A stretch of DNA of 64,000 nucleotides from Prorocentrum cordatum (lineage: Eukaryota > Sar > Dinophyceae > Prorocentrales > Prorocentraceae): positions 525,924 to 589,923 of the forward strand of contig CAUYUJ010016149.1 of the NCBI GenBank assembly GCA_963575745.1. Reading direction: 5' to 3'. The translations under genes and the position numbers were made by a program. The notes beneath the pieces are model-generated. The model was not told where the DNA came from and did not search any database. It saw nothing but the letters and a program-made list of their open reading frames with translations. Every line of letters begins with the position of its first letter. The stretch's first letter is position 1. Shown here piece after piece: positions 12,456-22,995 of the stretch.

Positions 12456-12744
12456 GTACGGGGGGGGGTGTTACGACGGTTCTTTCGGGGACTTGCTAGA
12501 GCTATATGGGATAACCCCCAACATGTTTCAATGTGAATAGAACATGTTGCATTACATCATGTTATCAACTCCTTAAGAACACGTTGCCTCAGGTCGAGAA
12601 GCTATGGGCTAGGCGTGTTTCATATTACTGACGCGCGCGTGCACCTACACCTGAGTTGGCTCCACTCGGGGGGACCGCTGTCGGCGGGGCGCAGCTGATA
12701 AGCACCAGGTGGGACGATCATCGCACCTGCGGCGCCTCGGGGGG

Positions 12745-12960
12745 AAGTTGTGCAAGGGGAGGGCCCCTTGCACAACATGTTGTGCAACCCCTCATTTTCC
12801 TAGTGTTTTGAAGGGTTCCTTGCACAACAAAGTTGCGCAAGCCCCCCCCCCCTGCCAGGCGGGGTTGTGCAAGGGGGGGCACATTGCACAACAAGTTGTG
12901 CAAGCCTGCGTTTTGTCGAGGCCCTGGGCTCGGGCCTTGCACATCTAGTTGTGCAAGGGG
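12745..12960. promoter_or_regulatory. Cluster of four ~20-bp TTGCACAA palindromes between two genes
   Basis: Four palindromes share the half-site TTGCACAAC: 12768-12787 (perfect, TTGCACAACATGTTGTGCAA), 12820-12840, 12884-12903 and 12937-12956. Their centres are spaced about 53, 63 and 53 bp apart. Further TTGTGCAAGGGG half-sites (near 12748 and 12864) pair with CCCCTTGCACAA to make longer hairpins. The cluster lies 50-260 bp past the stop of the upstream gene and about 480-690 bp before the leader relict of the downstream gene. It could be a protein-binding array, RNA hairpins at a gene end, or a small hairpin element. The function label is inference; the palindromes are directly visible. Confidence 0.55.
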
Positions 12961-13004
12961 GCGGGGCGGCGATGTGTTTTTCTGCAGGGGCGGGGGGGCC
13001 TCGG

Positions 13005-16000
13005 TCATCGCCTGTCGTAGGCCCCCTGCAGATACCTTCGCACCTCGTCGGACAGGCCTTCGCCTCCGAGCCACATGCGAAGGCGTTTCAAGTCAGTCTC
13101 CCTGGCTTCACCAGGGAGCGCTTCAGCGGAAAAGCACTCGCAATGCAGCCTTCGCTGATCGCGAATGGAAGTCCCGAGCTTCAGACGATAGTTGAAGCGG
13201 AACTGATTTTTCTCTATGGCAACATTGCACACGAAGCAGATCGCTCTGCGGCTGGGGGAAAACTCATACTCATTCACTCCCAGAGCGCTCCGATCTATCA
13301 CCACTAGCTCTGGCTCTGGCTCAACGTCAGAGAGCGGAGGAGGGTCATCGGGCACTGGGGAACCTGGGGGGGACATGGACGCAAGCGAAGGAGGCGGCGT
13401 CAAGTGAAGCTGATCAGCTTCGCTACCCTCAGGGCTCAGTGCCAGGGGCAATGGGTCGCCCCGCTCCGACCCGCCCTCAGAGCCACCGCAGTTCGCGCCC
13501 TCGGGGGGGTCGCCACCGGCGTCCTCCTCAAGAATTGGCGCCGCGCCGAGGCCGAAGGGAAGCTCGACCACCTGCGCATCGCCCCTCCATCCTTCTCCTT
13601 TTTCGCCCGAGGCATCTTCGCCTTCAACTTCGTGCTCAGACTCTCTGCAAGCACGGGCCCGTGAACTTCGCATGCGAAATAATTTGTCCCATTGGCCATG
13701 CTGGTTCTAAGGCAAGTCACCTGCGCTTGCTCGATCGCATCAATCGACGCGCCAATGGCCGTCGACCCAAGTCGCAGCAAGCCCTGGAAAAGCATCTGCG
13801 ATGTAGATGGGCAGACCTTGCCGTCCTCACTCAGCTTCAGCGTGAAACACTCGGCGCCTGTGCTGGTCGGGTCGTCGGGCGGGCCGTACACGAATGTAGC
13901 GCTCTCTCCCCTGCCTCGAAATCTACAGAGCCACGCGTGCAATACCGCGTCACTGTCATCGTCGGCAGTCTGGAACTTGCACAGAACTGGCAGTTTCAAG
14001 TGAAGCCCTGCTTGAAACAATGCAACGTACAAGTTGTGAGTCAAGATCTGCGCAGGACCGAGTGCTTCGTCGCAGTCGCAAAGGCCAAAATTCCGAAGAC
14101 AACAGCACGATTCAGGCTTCAACGTCCCCGTGTGCTTCGGTAGGGCGCCTGGGTCGTACTCGAAAATGCGCTGCGCCTCCTCGGCCAGTTTGGCATCGCT
14201 CCCCCCGAGCACTCTATCAACCCTGAGGCCAGTCCCAAAAGCAGCCGCCCCAGTCCCCGCGGACCAGGCCGAATGGCCCCGAAGCTCATTCAACGTCTGG
14301 ATAGTGGCACGCCTCCTCTCTGTCCGAGCCTTGCATTTGCGAAGTCGATGCCTGGGGCCCTCCTCCTGAGCAAACGCCTTATAAGAGCAACCTGACATAT
14401 TTCGCAAAGAGTCGTTCTCGTGGTCTGCCCTTCCCTGGTATACTGCGCGGCCACCGTCTGAAAGTTCTCTCCACATGTCATCGACCCTCCTGCGTTTCTG
14501 CACCATGCTACCCTCGCACGTCACATCGCAGTAATGTTCGCTCACAAAGATATCGTAGGCCCGCACGGGCTTCTTGCTCGCCTGAGCACCCGAACCCACC
14601 AACCGACAACTCTTTGAGTTTCCAACCGTCGAGGCATTCGAACGACCGTGCACGCGAGCTTGACCCATTTCGAACTGTGAGAGGGCAGCCGACCACCTTA
14701 TTGCCAAGTCGGCAGATTTGAAATAGTCGCTGTGAACGTAGTTATACATCGCCGAAGCTGATTGAATCACACCTTTCTGGTAAGTCATCTTGGACACCCC
14801 AGTCGCATCCAGGGATCTCCCCCCCTTGTTGCTCCTACTCTCTTGGCCCAGCAGATGTCGACGTTCACTTTTCGTCGACACAAGTTTGCAAGTTGATAGG
14901 AAATGCCTCAAGTATACGTGGGCAGCCTCTCGAACACGCCGACGAGGATGCCGAAGCCGCCGTAGCCAAGGCCGAGTGAAACAGAGGTCGACGCAAGCGC
15001 TGCACCTGTCTAGTCGCGCAGCAAGTTGGTCAGTGATGATGCCGATGGTGTAGTCGCTGTAGTGCGTAATGTCGCACATCCTGAGCAGCTGGTAGCGGGG
15101 GTCGCGCTCGTACAGGAAGACCAGCCGATACCAAGCGTCAGAGATGGCAAGACGAATGTTCTCTGCGCAAGCATGCCGATCACCGTCGTCTAGTTGAATG
15201 TAGTCCCACTCGGTGCCGCGATAATTCAACATCATATTTGCAAACGCATCCAGAACCTGATGTCCCCGCCTGCCGCTGAGGATCTCCATGTTCGCCTCGA
15301 TGGCCTTGTCGATATCCTGGGACACCTGAGCGGTCGTCGAAGCTGCGCTGGACGGGAGAGCCGCAGAATGTTTGACGACCACCTCTGTGAGCTCGTCGGT
15401 CTGAAATGCTGCGTTCAGGTAGTGCTGCACTGATCGGTTGAGTAGGATACACTTGTCAAAAGCTTTCGCAGCGTCGCCAGACTCCAAAAACGTAACGATC
15501 TTCCCACCACTGACAGCGTGTGTTGCTTTTGACAAGGCGTCGCTGTCGGCAGTCCCAGATTCCCTTGCTTTTCTGAGCTGTTCTGATGCCTCGTGCACAT
15601 CCTTTCTGCTGAACACAATTTGGATGCCCCTTTTCAACATGCCATGGGCGCGGAGAGCTCGCCTGCAAAACGCCGCTGCAACCTCCATGCCTTTCCAGCG
15701 ATATTCCAACGGAACTGGAAAAGCCCCCCCGCAGACCAAGCGAATCGTTTTCTTGCACGCTGACAAAGCCTTCTGGTCGTCCCCGTTGCACTTGAGTGGA
15801 CACCCTGGCGAACAATAGTGACGAATATCATCGGAATCTGGGTCGCACGTCATCGCCGCCAACATGAAATCGATGTCGGCTTGCGTCAAATCTCGAGCGG
15901 CGGACGACAGCATCAATAAGTGCGCCCATTGTTGTCGCCATGCCGCCGCTGCTGCTGGTAGTATAGGCGCGAATCTGTATTCAAACGACTCCTCGACCTC

Positions 16001-17042
16001 AGAATTCAAAGCCTCCAAGTATGTGGCATGAGAGCGAGCGGATTCGAAGGCATGACCTAGTTTGACCAAAAGGGAAGAGCAGCCCGTGGAAGCGATCAAC
16101 GGCTTCGTCGCCAACACCACGCTGTGGCACGCACATCTGAAATCAATGCGAGTGATCGAATGGACGGGCGAATCCTCGGGGGCATCCTCTATGTTCTGTT
16201 CCTGCAAGCACACCAAACACATATTGAGCTGAAGGTTGTCTTTAGCAAGCGCGATCGTTTTCCACGGTATGCAGTCCAAGCCTCGTTGTATCTCTCCGTC
16301 TTTATCAACGCACCTGCTTGTATTGCATGTGCTCATGACGGTCCCATTTTTTCCATCGGTCATACACAGTCATCGCATTCGCCATTGGAAGAATTTGAGT
16401 CGGCGACTCCACGGCAGTACTGGATTGTAACAGCATGCGGCCAGTGTCAGTTGTGCTTCCACTGTCTTCGCTTGGAGCAGCTCGCAGCACAAACAAGTTC
16501 TCACACATCGAAAGAGTTTGCATGTGAGTTTTTTCCCATACTTTTTCAGCTTTGCCTCCACATGTGAAATGTGCTTCAGCATCTGTGTAAACATGTTTTT
16601 TTGAGAGACTTACTGTTAACCCACATCGTAGCGTCATCAAAAATATTAGTTGACCAACTTCCAAGTATCCTGTCAGCGTTGTCCGTTACAAAAGAGCCCA
16701 GTCCAGAAGTCTGTGCAGCAACGTGCGAAACAAGGGCTCGATTGGACGCCGCGTCGTAACCATGCCTGCCGTGCCCGCGGCGAGAAGTCCAAACAGCCTC
16801 ACCATCAACCAGAAGCTGGACCGATTTAGATCGCTGGGAAACGAATCCACCCGTACTCAACACTTGCGATGCAGCTTGGGCGCTGTCTGGGGCTAGGGCC
16901 GTGGAGAGTTCCTGAACTTGCCGTTCTAATTTATCTGCTCGTTTTTTTTGTTCACGTGTCCGTAATTTCTGTCGCTGGGGCCCAGACAACTTGAATCCAA
17001 CCTTTCGCCCGCGATTCTCCAGAAGAGCGGTTTTTTGTGCAT
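13005..17042 (-). CDS. Large unknown protein with HMG-box-like and Cys/His zinc-like segments
   Basis: The core is a 975-codon minus-strand frame (13436-16363). Frame analysis extends it both ways to about 1,340 codons. N-terminus: a basic, coiled-coil-like stretch (LRTREQKKRADKLERQVQ) near 16900-16980. Middle: a Cys cluster CSPGCPLKC (about 15790). Near 14370-14574: KKPVRAYDIF ... MWRELSDGGRAVYQ, which resembles an HMG box. C-terminus, in another frame (13005-13673): CFVCNVAIEKNQF ... RRLHCECF, a likely zinc-binding Cys/His module. Four one-base frame breaks are needed: A6 at 17032-17037, A7 near 16606, near 16308, and 13580-13630. The 16308 break could instead be a phase-0 GT-AG intron of ~110 nt. 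DNA binding is plausible from the HMG-like segment; function is otherwise unknown. The breaks mean either sequencing indels or a young pseudogene. Confidence 0.6.
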
Positions 17043-17043
17043 G

Positions 17044-17065
17044 CTGGTGCCAAAATGGTTGCGGA
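17044..17065 (-). other. Relict dinoflagellate spliced leader 5' of gene at 13.0-17.0 kb
   Basis: Minus-strand reading gives an ungapped 18/22 match to the dinoflagellate spliced leader, with an intact ten-base core CCATTTTGGC and the final AG. The first ATG follows immediately (17042-17040), so this copy ends exactly where a trans-spliced 5' end would. My rough estimate is that such a match is unlikely by chance in 64 kb (well under 1 in 100). A second, independent copy stands before the next gene downstream. Confidence 0.7.
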
Positions 17066-17440
17066 CGACGATGAAGAACATGAGATCACATCCGAACGGA
17101 GTCAATGATGACGAGGACGACCAGGACGACGACAGCGACTGCTATCTTCGACGGTCGGTATAGCTTCACGAGTGGATTCCAGTGTGGCGACGCGCAGAAT
17201 GTGGAAGGGGAACATGATTACCAGGATTTGCAGCCGCCAGACGAGTGAACAACAACCGACGAGGCAGAAACGGCCGATTCCTATCGATACCCTCTAGGAG
17301 AATGTGCACATTGACCCCCAAAGAGCCAGACAGCGAGGCTCGGGATTTATTCAGCGAGCGGCCAAGACCAAAACATAAGGACGTTCAACGAACAACGCAG
17401 ATGGGTTTCTCACAAATGGCCAGCACGCCCAAAACAGTTT
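17066..17440. other. Upstream flank of the HMG-like gene, no gene seen
   Basis: Mixed sequence with GAC/GACGAC-rich stretches (17100-17140). No promoter motif or exon is recognisable. Confidence 0.4.
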
Positions 17441-17471
17441 GTGACCAGATTCCCCCAGGGAATCTGGTCAC
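17441..17471. repeat. Perfect hairpin, 14-bp arms
   Basis: GTGACCAGATTCCC, then CCA, then the exact reverse complement. It stands at the left edge of the polypyrimidine tract. Confidence 0.75.
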
Positions 17472-17765
17472 TCAAGGTGTCCTCTCTCCTCCTCTCTCCC
17501 ACGGCCACCTCTCCCCTTTCGACCCCCTTCCCTCTCTCTCGTTTCCTTTCTCCTCCCTCCCTCTCTCTCCTCCCCTCTCTCCTCCCTCTCTCCTCCCCTC
17601 CCCCCGTCCTCTCTCTTCACTCCCGCCCCTCTCTCTCGCCTGAAAAAAAAAAACTCCCTCCTCCCCCCTCCCACGGCCAGGCTGTCAGGCGATCGTCGAA
17701 TCCCCCTTTTCCTCTCTTTTCCCACGGCCCTCCTCCCCCTTCTCCTCACCCCTCTTCCTTTTTTT
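17472..17765 (+). repeat. Long polypyrimidine (CTCTCC/CTCCC) tract
   Basis: About 290 bp of nearly pure C/T on the plus strand, interrupted by a ten-A run at 17643 and by two short CCCACGGCC islands. It could form triplex DNA, or could be an extended polypyrimidine tract of an intron. Confidence 0.8.
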
Positions 17766-18627
17766 AACGCTAACGCATGACATATTTATTCATGATAAGT
17801 GGCACGTGACAAACCGCGAACATCATATTCACCACCGCCCAAGGCACGTCCCCCGCCACCACACTAACCTTTTCTAGTGGGTACCTGGCGCCTCGGGCAT
17901 ACAACTCTGGGAGGCCTCTTGAGAGGCAATTCTGGGTTCACTTTTCAAAAAAGGGGGGGTCCTCAATTCAGGCCACCCCCATCAGAGGCTCAAACATGGC
18001 GCTGGGCCGTCTCCAGGCGCTCTTGGGGCCCTCTGGGGCCCCTCTTGGGGCTCTCTTGGGCCGTCTCGGGGCCATCTTGAGGCCTGAGGAACCCATTGGA
18101 AGCGAACAGGCGAGAGGGCAAAACGTGCTGATTATCATCGGTGTTTGAATCATTCCTCTTGATGTATGCTGAGTCATCTTGGGCCCCCTTGTGCGCTCTG
18201 ACTCCCCGCGGCCCCCCCTCCCAGGCCCAGGGGAGGGTGTGAAAGGATGAGTAAACCCTTTCCCCCGGGTAGGGGAAGGAGGGGTTCTGGCAGAAGTAGA
18301 GAACACAACAGCTCTTACGCCACCTGCGCCCAGAGGGCTGGGTAGGAGTCTTGGGCAACCGAGTGGCCTGCATCAGATGCAAGGAGATCATGGAGAGCTG
18401 GGATCGCTTCACCTTTTTCCGCTTTTGACTTCGAGGGCGCCCCAGACGGCCCAAGATGCGCCGAAGGTGGCCCGAGGATGGCCACGGAGGCCCGTCCCGA
18501 GGCGTCCTCGGGCGGCTCTCTCCCTAGGGATGCGTCCCAGCCCCCCGTGGCCCCCCTCCTCGGACGGCTCGGGGGGACGAGATCCGGGCTGATTTCCCAA
18601 GGAGCGCCGGCCCTGTCCGTGGGTGTC
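17766..18627. other. Non-coding, includes CTTGGGGCC-type periodic sequence
   Basis: No gene recognised. The stretch 17995-18085 belongs to the dispersed CTTGGGGCC-rich periodic family that dominates 45-48 and 57-58 kb. The rest is unremarkable. Confidence 0.4.
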
Positions 18628-18808
18628 ACTCCAGATTTCGTAATAAAGGGAGGGGGGTCTCATTTCGGGGGGGGGTCTCTTTCAGGTTATCTGGGAGGGC
18701 CTGGGGGGTCTGGGGACGATGTTTTGGAGGGTTCTCCCACGGGGGAGGTCTGAAATGGCTTGTCTTGGAGGGTCCAGACCCCCTCCCTTTTATTACGAAA
18801 TCTGGAGT
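18628..18808. mobile_element. Short element with 33-bp terminal inverted repeats
   Basis: The arm at 18628-18660 (ACTCCAGATTTCGTAATAAA, then GGGAGGGGGGTCT) is mirrored almost perfectly at 18776-18808. The span is only 181 bp and the centre has no coding capacity. This is the layout of a MITE or of a transposon-like introner. No clear target-site duplication is visible. Confidence 0.65.
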
Positions 18809-19129
18809 AGATGCTGCCCAGCTACACGCAACATTTCCCACAGGCAAGAGTACTATTTGGTGCGCGGCTTGACTGGGCTGCTGGTGGGGCAAATCCAAGC
18901 GCGCCTGCCAGTGCTGGGCTCCGGCCAAAGGTCTCTCTTCCGCGTAGCCGAGCTGCGTCCCCGAGTCGTCCTGCGCTCTGGTCGTGACATGGAAACTTTT
19001 TGTTGTTCGTTTCTGTTCAATACGTGTTGTCTTGGAGTGTTCCTGGGTCGCCCGGCCAATACCGGGGGCATTGTGGCGGTAAGAGGGGATGCTGCCCGAG
19101 TGACCCGCCCCGCGCGTCGAGACATGGGC
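18809..19129. other. Unique spacer, no gene seen
   Basis: About 320 bp of ordinary composition between the short inverted-repeat element and the minisatellite array. Nothing recognised. Confidence 0.35.
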
Positions 19130-21010
19130 AACATGCTTAGGTGGTTCGGCCCATTCCGCATGAGACATCCTCACAGGTCGCGTTCCGAGACGACCAGATT
19201 TGACATGGTCTGGCCCGTATGGCTTGAGACACCCTCGCAACTCTGGACTTCCAGACGCTATGCGAGAGGTGGTCTGGCCCGTATCCCTTGAAACTTCCTC
19301 AGAATTTTTGGGCTCGTGGTACCGTGACCTGAGGTTGCCTCGTCCGTGCCGCTTGAGACGTCGTCGCTACACTAGGCTTCAAGGCGCCGCCCGCGAGGTG
19401 ATCCTGTCTGTTTCGCCTGAGACGTTCCCGCAATTCTTAGCAATGAAATTCCGCGTGCGATGGGTCCAGCCAGTTTCACATAAACCGTCCCCGCAATCCC
19501 GAGCAACCGTTGAGGAGTGCGAAGCGAGGGAGGGGGAGGAGGAGTAGCAGGATTTCTGAGGACGAGGGGGAGTGAGGATGATGCTCGTGTTGCTGTCAGA
19601 CAACTACTCTTTTTCCAATGCTCTCGGGACACTTCTCGTCGCCAGGGCTGGACGCGGCCTCGATCGTGCCTGGTGATGCGGGCCGGTGCTCTGCCGACGC
19701 AGGGTGTGTCACGGGCCCGTTCGCGCCCAGGTTGTGGGGACGTTTCGGACGGTTCCTTAGTTTTACAGGGTGGAGGCGTGTCTCGGAGCTGTATGGTCCT
19801 CGCTGGCCACTTCGGTCAGCTTTTGGGGCCGTTTTGGGCCCCATCCAAGGCTTGCCTTGACTGGTGAGGGGGGCAGTGCAACTGAGCCCCAGCGCCCGGG
19901 TCGCCCGGGACAGATTCAGGCGACCCCAGCAATCCCAACGTCGGTGCCAGAGGTGCCGGGGAGGGGTTGCTCTCAAAGGAGTTGGCAGCGCCCCATGGCC
20001 CACAGAGAGCCATCCTCGGAACCTCGGGCTCCGAGATGCCTTGACTTGATGTGCTCTGGCAAGTCTCGCTTGAGACGTCTTCACAATTCTGAATTCCAAG
20101 ATGTGCTTCGGGAGGTACTCAGGCTTGTGTTGCCTGAGACATCCTCGGTACCCCAGGCTTCGAGATGCCCTGAATTCAGGTGCTGTGGCCATGTTCGCCT
20201 GAGACATCCTCACAAACAAGATGTGGTTCGCGTGGGACTCAGGCATGTTTCACCTGGGACATCCTCAGTATCCCTGGCTTGGACCGTTTGGCCTGAGACG
20301 TCCTCGCAACTCTGGGTTGAAGATGCAGATCACGATGTGTTCAGGCCCATTTCGCTTGAGACATCATTGGAACCCTGGCCGAGATGCCCTGACTTGAGAT
20401 TCTCAATGCCGTTTCACCTGCGACATTCTCATCATGTTGTTCGCCTGAGGCATCCTCGGAACCCCATGCTTCGAGATGCCCTGAATTGAGGTGCTGAGGC
20501 CCTTTTGCTTGAGACATCCTGACAACTCTGGGTTCCAAGATGTGGTTCGCGAGGTACTCAGCCACGTTTCGTCTGAGACACCCTCAGTATCCCTGGCTTT
20601 GACCGTTTGGCCTGAGACGTCCTCGCAACTCTGGGTTGAAGATGCGTTTCACGATGTGCTCAGGCCCGTTTCGCCTGAGACATATTTCGAACCCCAGGCT
20701 CAGGTGCCTTGACGAGAGGTTTTCTGGCCCGCTTGGCTTGAGACATCCTCGCAACACACGCCTCTGGGTTCCAAGATGCGGCTCGCGAAGTTCTCTGGCC
20801 CGTTTCGCATCAACTCTAGGTTTCAAGATGTGGGTCGCGAGGTACTCGGACCCGTTTCGCCTGAGACATCCGAACCCTAGACTATTGCGAGATACCCTGA
20901 ATTGAGGTGCTCTGGCCCGTTTTGCTTGAGACGTTCTCACAACTCTGGGTTCCAAAACGTGGCCCACGAGGTACTCGGGCCCGTTTTGCCTGAGACATCC
21001 TCAGAATCCC
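19130..21010 (+). repeat. ~66-bp minisatellite array (GAGACATCCTC family)
   Basis: Roughly 1.9 kb of diverged tandem units near 66 bp. Each carries TTGAGACATCCTCRCAA or CCTGAGACATCCTC, then CTCTGGGTTCCAAGATG, and a TCTGGCCCGTTTCGC-like tail. A more unique interval (about 19500-20000) splits it in two. Related motifs recur in opposite orientation at 40978-41250. Confidence 0.8.
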
Positions 21011-21159
21011 TGGCTCCGAGATGCCCTGACTTGCGTTGACCCAGGTGTGAGTGCGCCACGCTGGAAGGCGACATAGACAGAGTGCTTGCTTGGGTTGCCC
21101 CCGGTGCCGGGGGAAGTTGGGGACCAAGCTACAGTCGGGAGTCCCCAAACCGGGCTGTG

Positions 21160-21335
21160 ACCACACCGTGCGGTGAGTCTGTGGGGATTCGGGTCACCGC
21201 ACGGTTTTGAGTTCCTCTCCGAGGATGTCTCGGGCGACAGGGGCCTCCAGGGTCCCAAGACCGTGCGGTGACGGACCGTGCGGTGAGGTTTCTTGGGGTT
21301 CCGAGGTCACCGCACGGTCTGTCACCGCACCGTTC
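21160..21335. repeat. Cluster of ACCGTGCGGTGA inverted repeats
   Basis: The 12-mer ACCGTGCGGTGA and its complement appear seven times in 175 bp. They make one simple hairpin (21165-21205) and one nearly perfect hairpin (21259-21335) in which each arm holds two tandem copies. Confidence 0.75.
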
Positions 21336-22740
21336 CGGGACTCCAAATACAGAACAGACGAGACGTCGCCACATCCCAACGGGGGAGGTGCTCCTGAAGA
21401 TGGTTCAGCCTCCCGTGGAGCCCTGGATCCGTCGCCCTCCTGCGGGCCCTGTCGGAGGCCATCTTGGAGCCATCTCGGTGCCTCCTGCGGTCATCCTAGG
21501 GCCTGTGGAGCCGGAGGGGTGAGGGCCAGGAAGGGACTCGGAGGTTGATAGACCTCCTACACTGACACGCCGATTAGTGAGTTGGCCGTTTTCGGTTCGC
21601 GAGAGGGCGTCGCGGCCGTCATTTTTACGGGTCCAGGTCCGTCGGCTTCGGTCCCAGGCCGTTTTCACGAAGGGGAGATTTATTAAAGGGAGGTTTGTCC
21701 ACGGAGGGAGGGCCAGGGAGAAGGGAGACCTCGCGTAGGCGGGGTCAGCTTTCGGGTGGGCGCCTCCCCGAGCCGGCTGGGTCGCTGTCGGGGGCCCGTC
21801 TGCGATGTATCGCGGATTTCCAGAGTACCACGCTCACCCCAGTGACCTTCTCCTTCCCCGTTCGAATACAAGAAAACTGCATGGACACAGACTTTCAAAG
21901 GTCCGCGAGGATTTCCTGGAGACATGGGCGCTGGAATACAACACCCAGGCAAACAGGTAGCACGTTGAGAGTTAGAGTGGGTTTCCCACGCAATACGGAC
22001 AAGACAGGATTTTTTTGACCTACGCCACAGAATTCGCATTATGAATGCCAGCATCCGTGCGGAAAGGACGGATCACCTGGGCGGCCATTGGAAATCTCGT
22101 GCATAATCGTATCCATACAAGTAAGCATTTTAGTCTTGTTTACGCGCGGTCATCTGGAAGCGTGCACATTCAAGCAAGGAGGGCCGTCCGAAGGCTAGTC
22201 CTCTCTAACACCGTCAGTGACGATGTGCCTAGCCATGCTGCGGGGTTATGCCGCATTGCTGAAGCAAATCATCATCAGGTGCATCTTCGAATGCCTCGCT
22301 TAGTCCGATTCGTCTCTTGCGAGCTACGATGGACAGAGCCTGTCTGCAGAGGCCGGCGCCTGCGGTTGTCCACGCTTTCTTTTGCTGCTCTCTCAGCTTA
22401 TGCCAACTCTGACAAGGGCAGATGCAAGTGTCGTAGATGTCTCGGGTCCGCTACCCATGCCACGGCAGCTGAGTGATGGAAGTCTCTGCCCCAAGATTGA
22501 AGAAGTGGATGACGCCATTTGCTCTAAGTCAGTTGGGCCAAATTTCACGTAACGTGTGGCTGGCTGCACCCGTCGCACTTATTAGGTTATCTCACACACA
22601 GTTAAGCATTTGATCTTGTGGCAGGTGCGGGGCCGTCGTGGATAAGCAGCATTCGGACCTCGGCAAGCCCTGCACCGGCCGTGGGGATGTATGTCACATG
22701 AGAGATGGGCTCGTTCCCAAGGTCTTACGCAGGTTTCACA
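21336..22740. other. Unique region, no confident gene
   Basis: About 1.4 kb of non-repetitive DNA. An open frame at 22045-22476 (plus, 143 codons) has normal amino-acid composition, but I recognise no motif or splice context, so I do not call it. CTTGGAGCC-like sequence lies at 21440-21500. Confidence 0.35.
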
Positions 22741-22995
22741 CAGCACCTCGGCAGCACACACACGCACTGACACACGCTCGCACGCATACACGCACGCACG
22801 CACGCAGTACGTACGCTCACACGCACGCACGCACGCACGGATGCATGCGCGCGCGCACACACACACGCACGCACGCACGCACGCGCGCACACATACACAA
22901 TACAAAGAGCATTCTCACAGCACACAACACATAACACACACATTCGTACATTCACACACACGAACTCACATACATTCATACACAATCGCACGCAT
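22741..22995 (+). repeat. CACG/CACA microsatellite
   Basis: Alternating ACGC/ACAC tetranucleotides, mostly 22755-22990, with potential for Z-DNA-like alternating purine-pyrimidine structure. Confidence 0.8.

Noticed and set aside
16200-16312. A ~110-nt phase-0 GT-AG intron near the start of the 975-codon frame
   Set aside because: Not fully excluded. The 'intron' reads as natural protein (GEIQRGLDCIPWKTIALAK), so a one-base indel is preferred.
16582-16614. A 31-nt intron (GTAAGT...TTTACACAG) in the HMG-like gene
   Set aside because: The frame is restored more simply by shortening the A7 run by one base, and the sequence between the sites reads as plausible protein. 31 nt would be extremely short for a spliceosomal intron.
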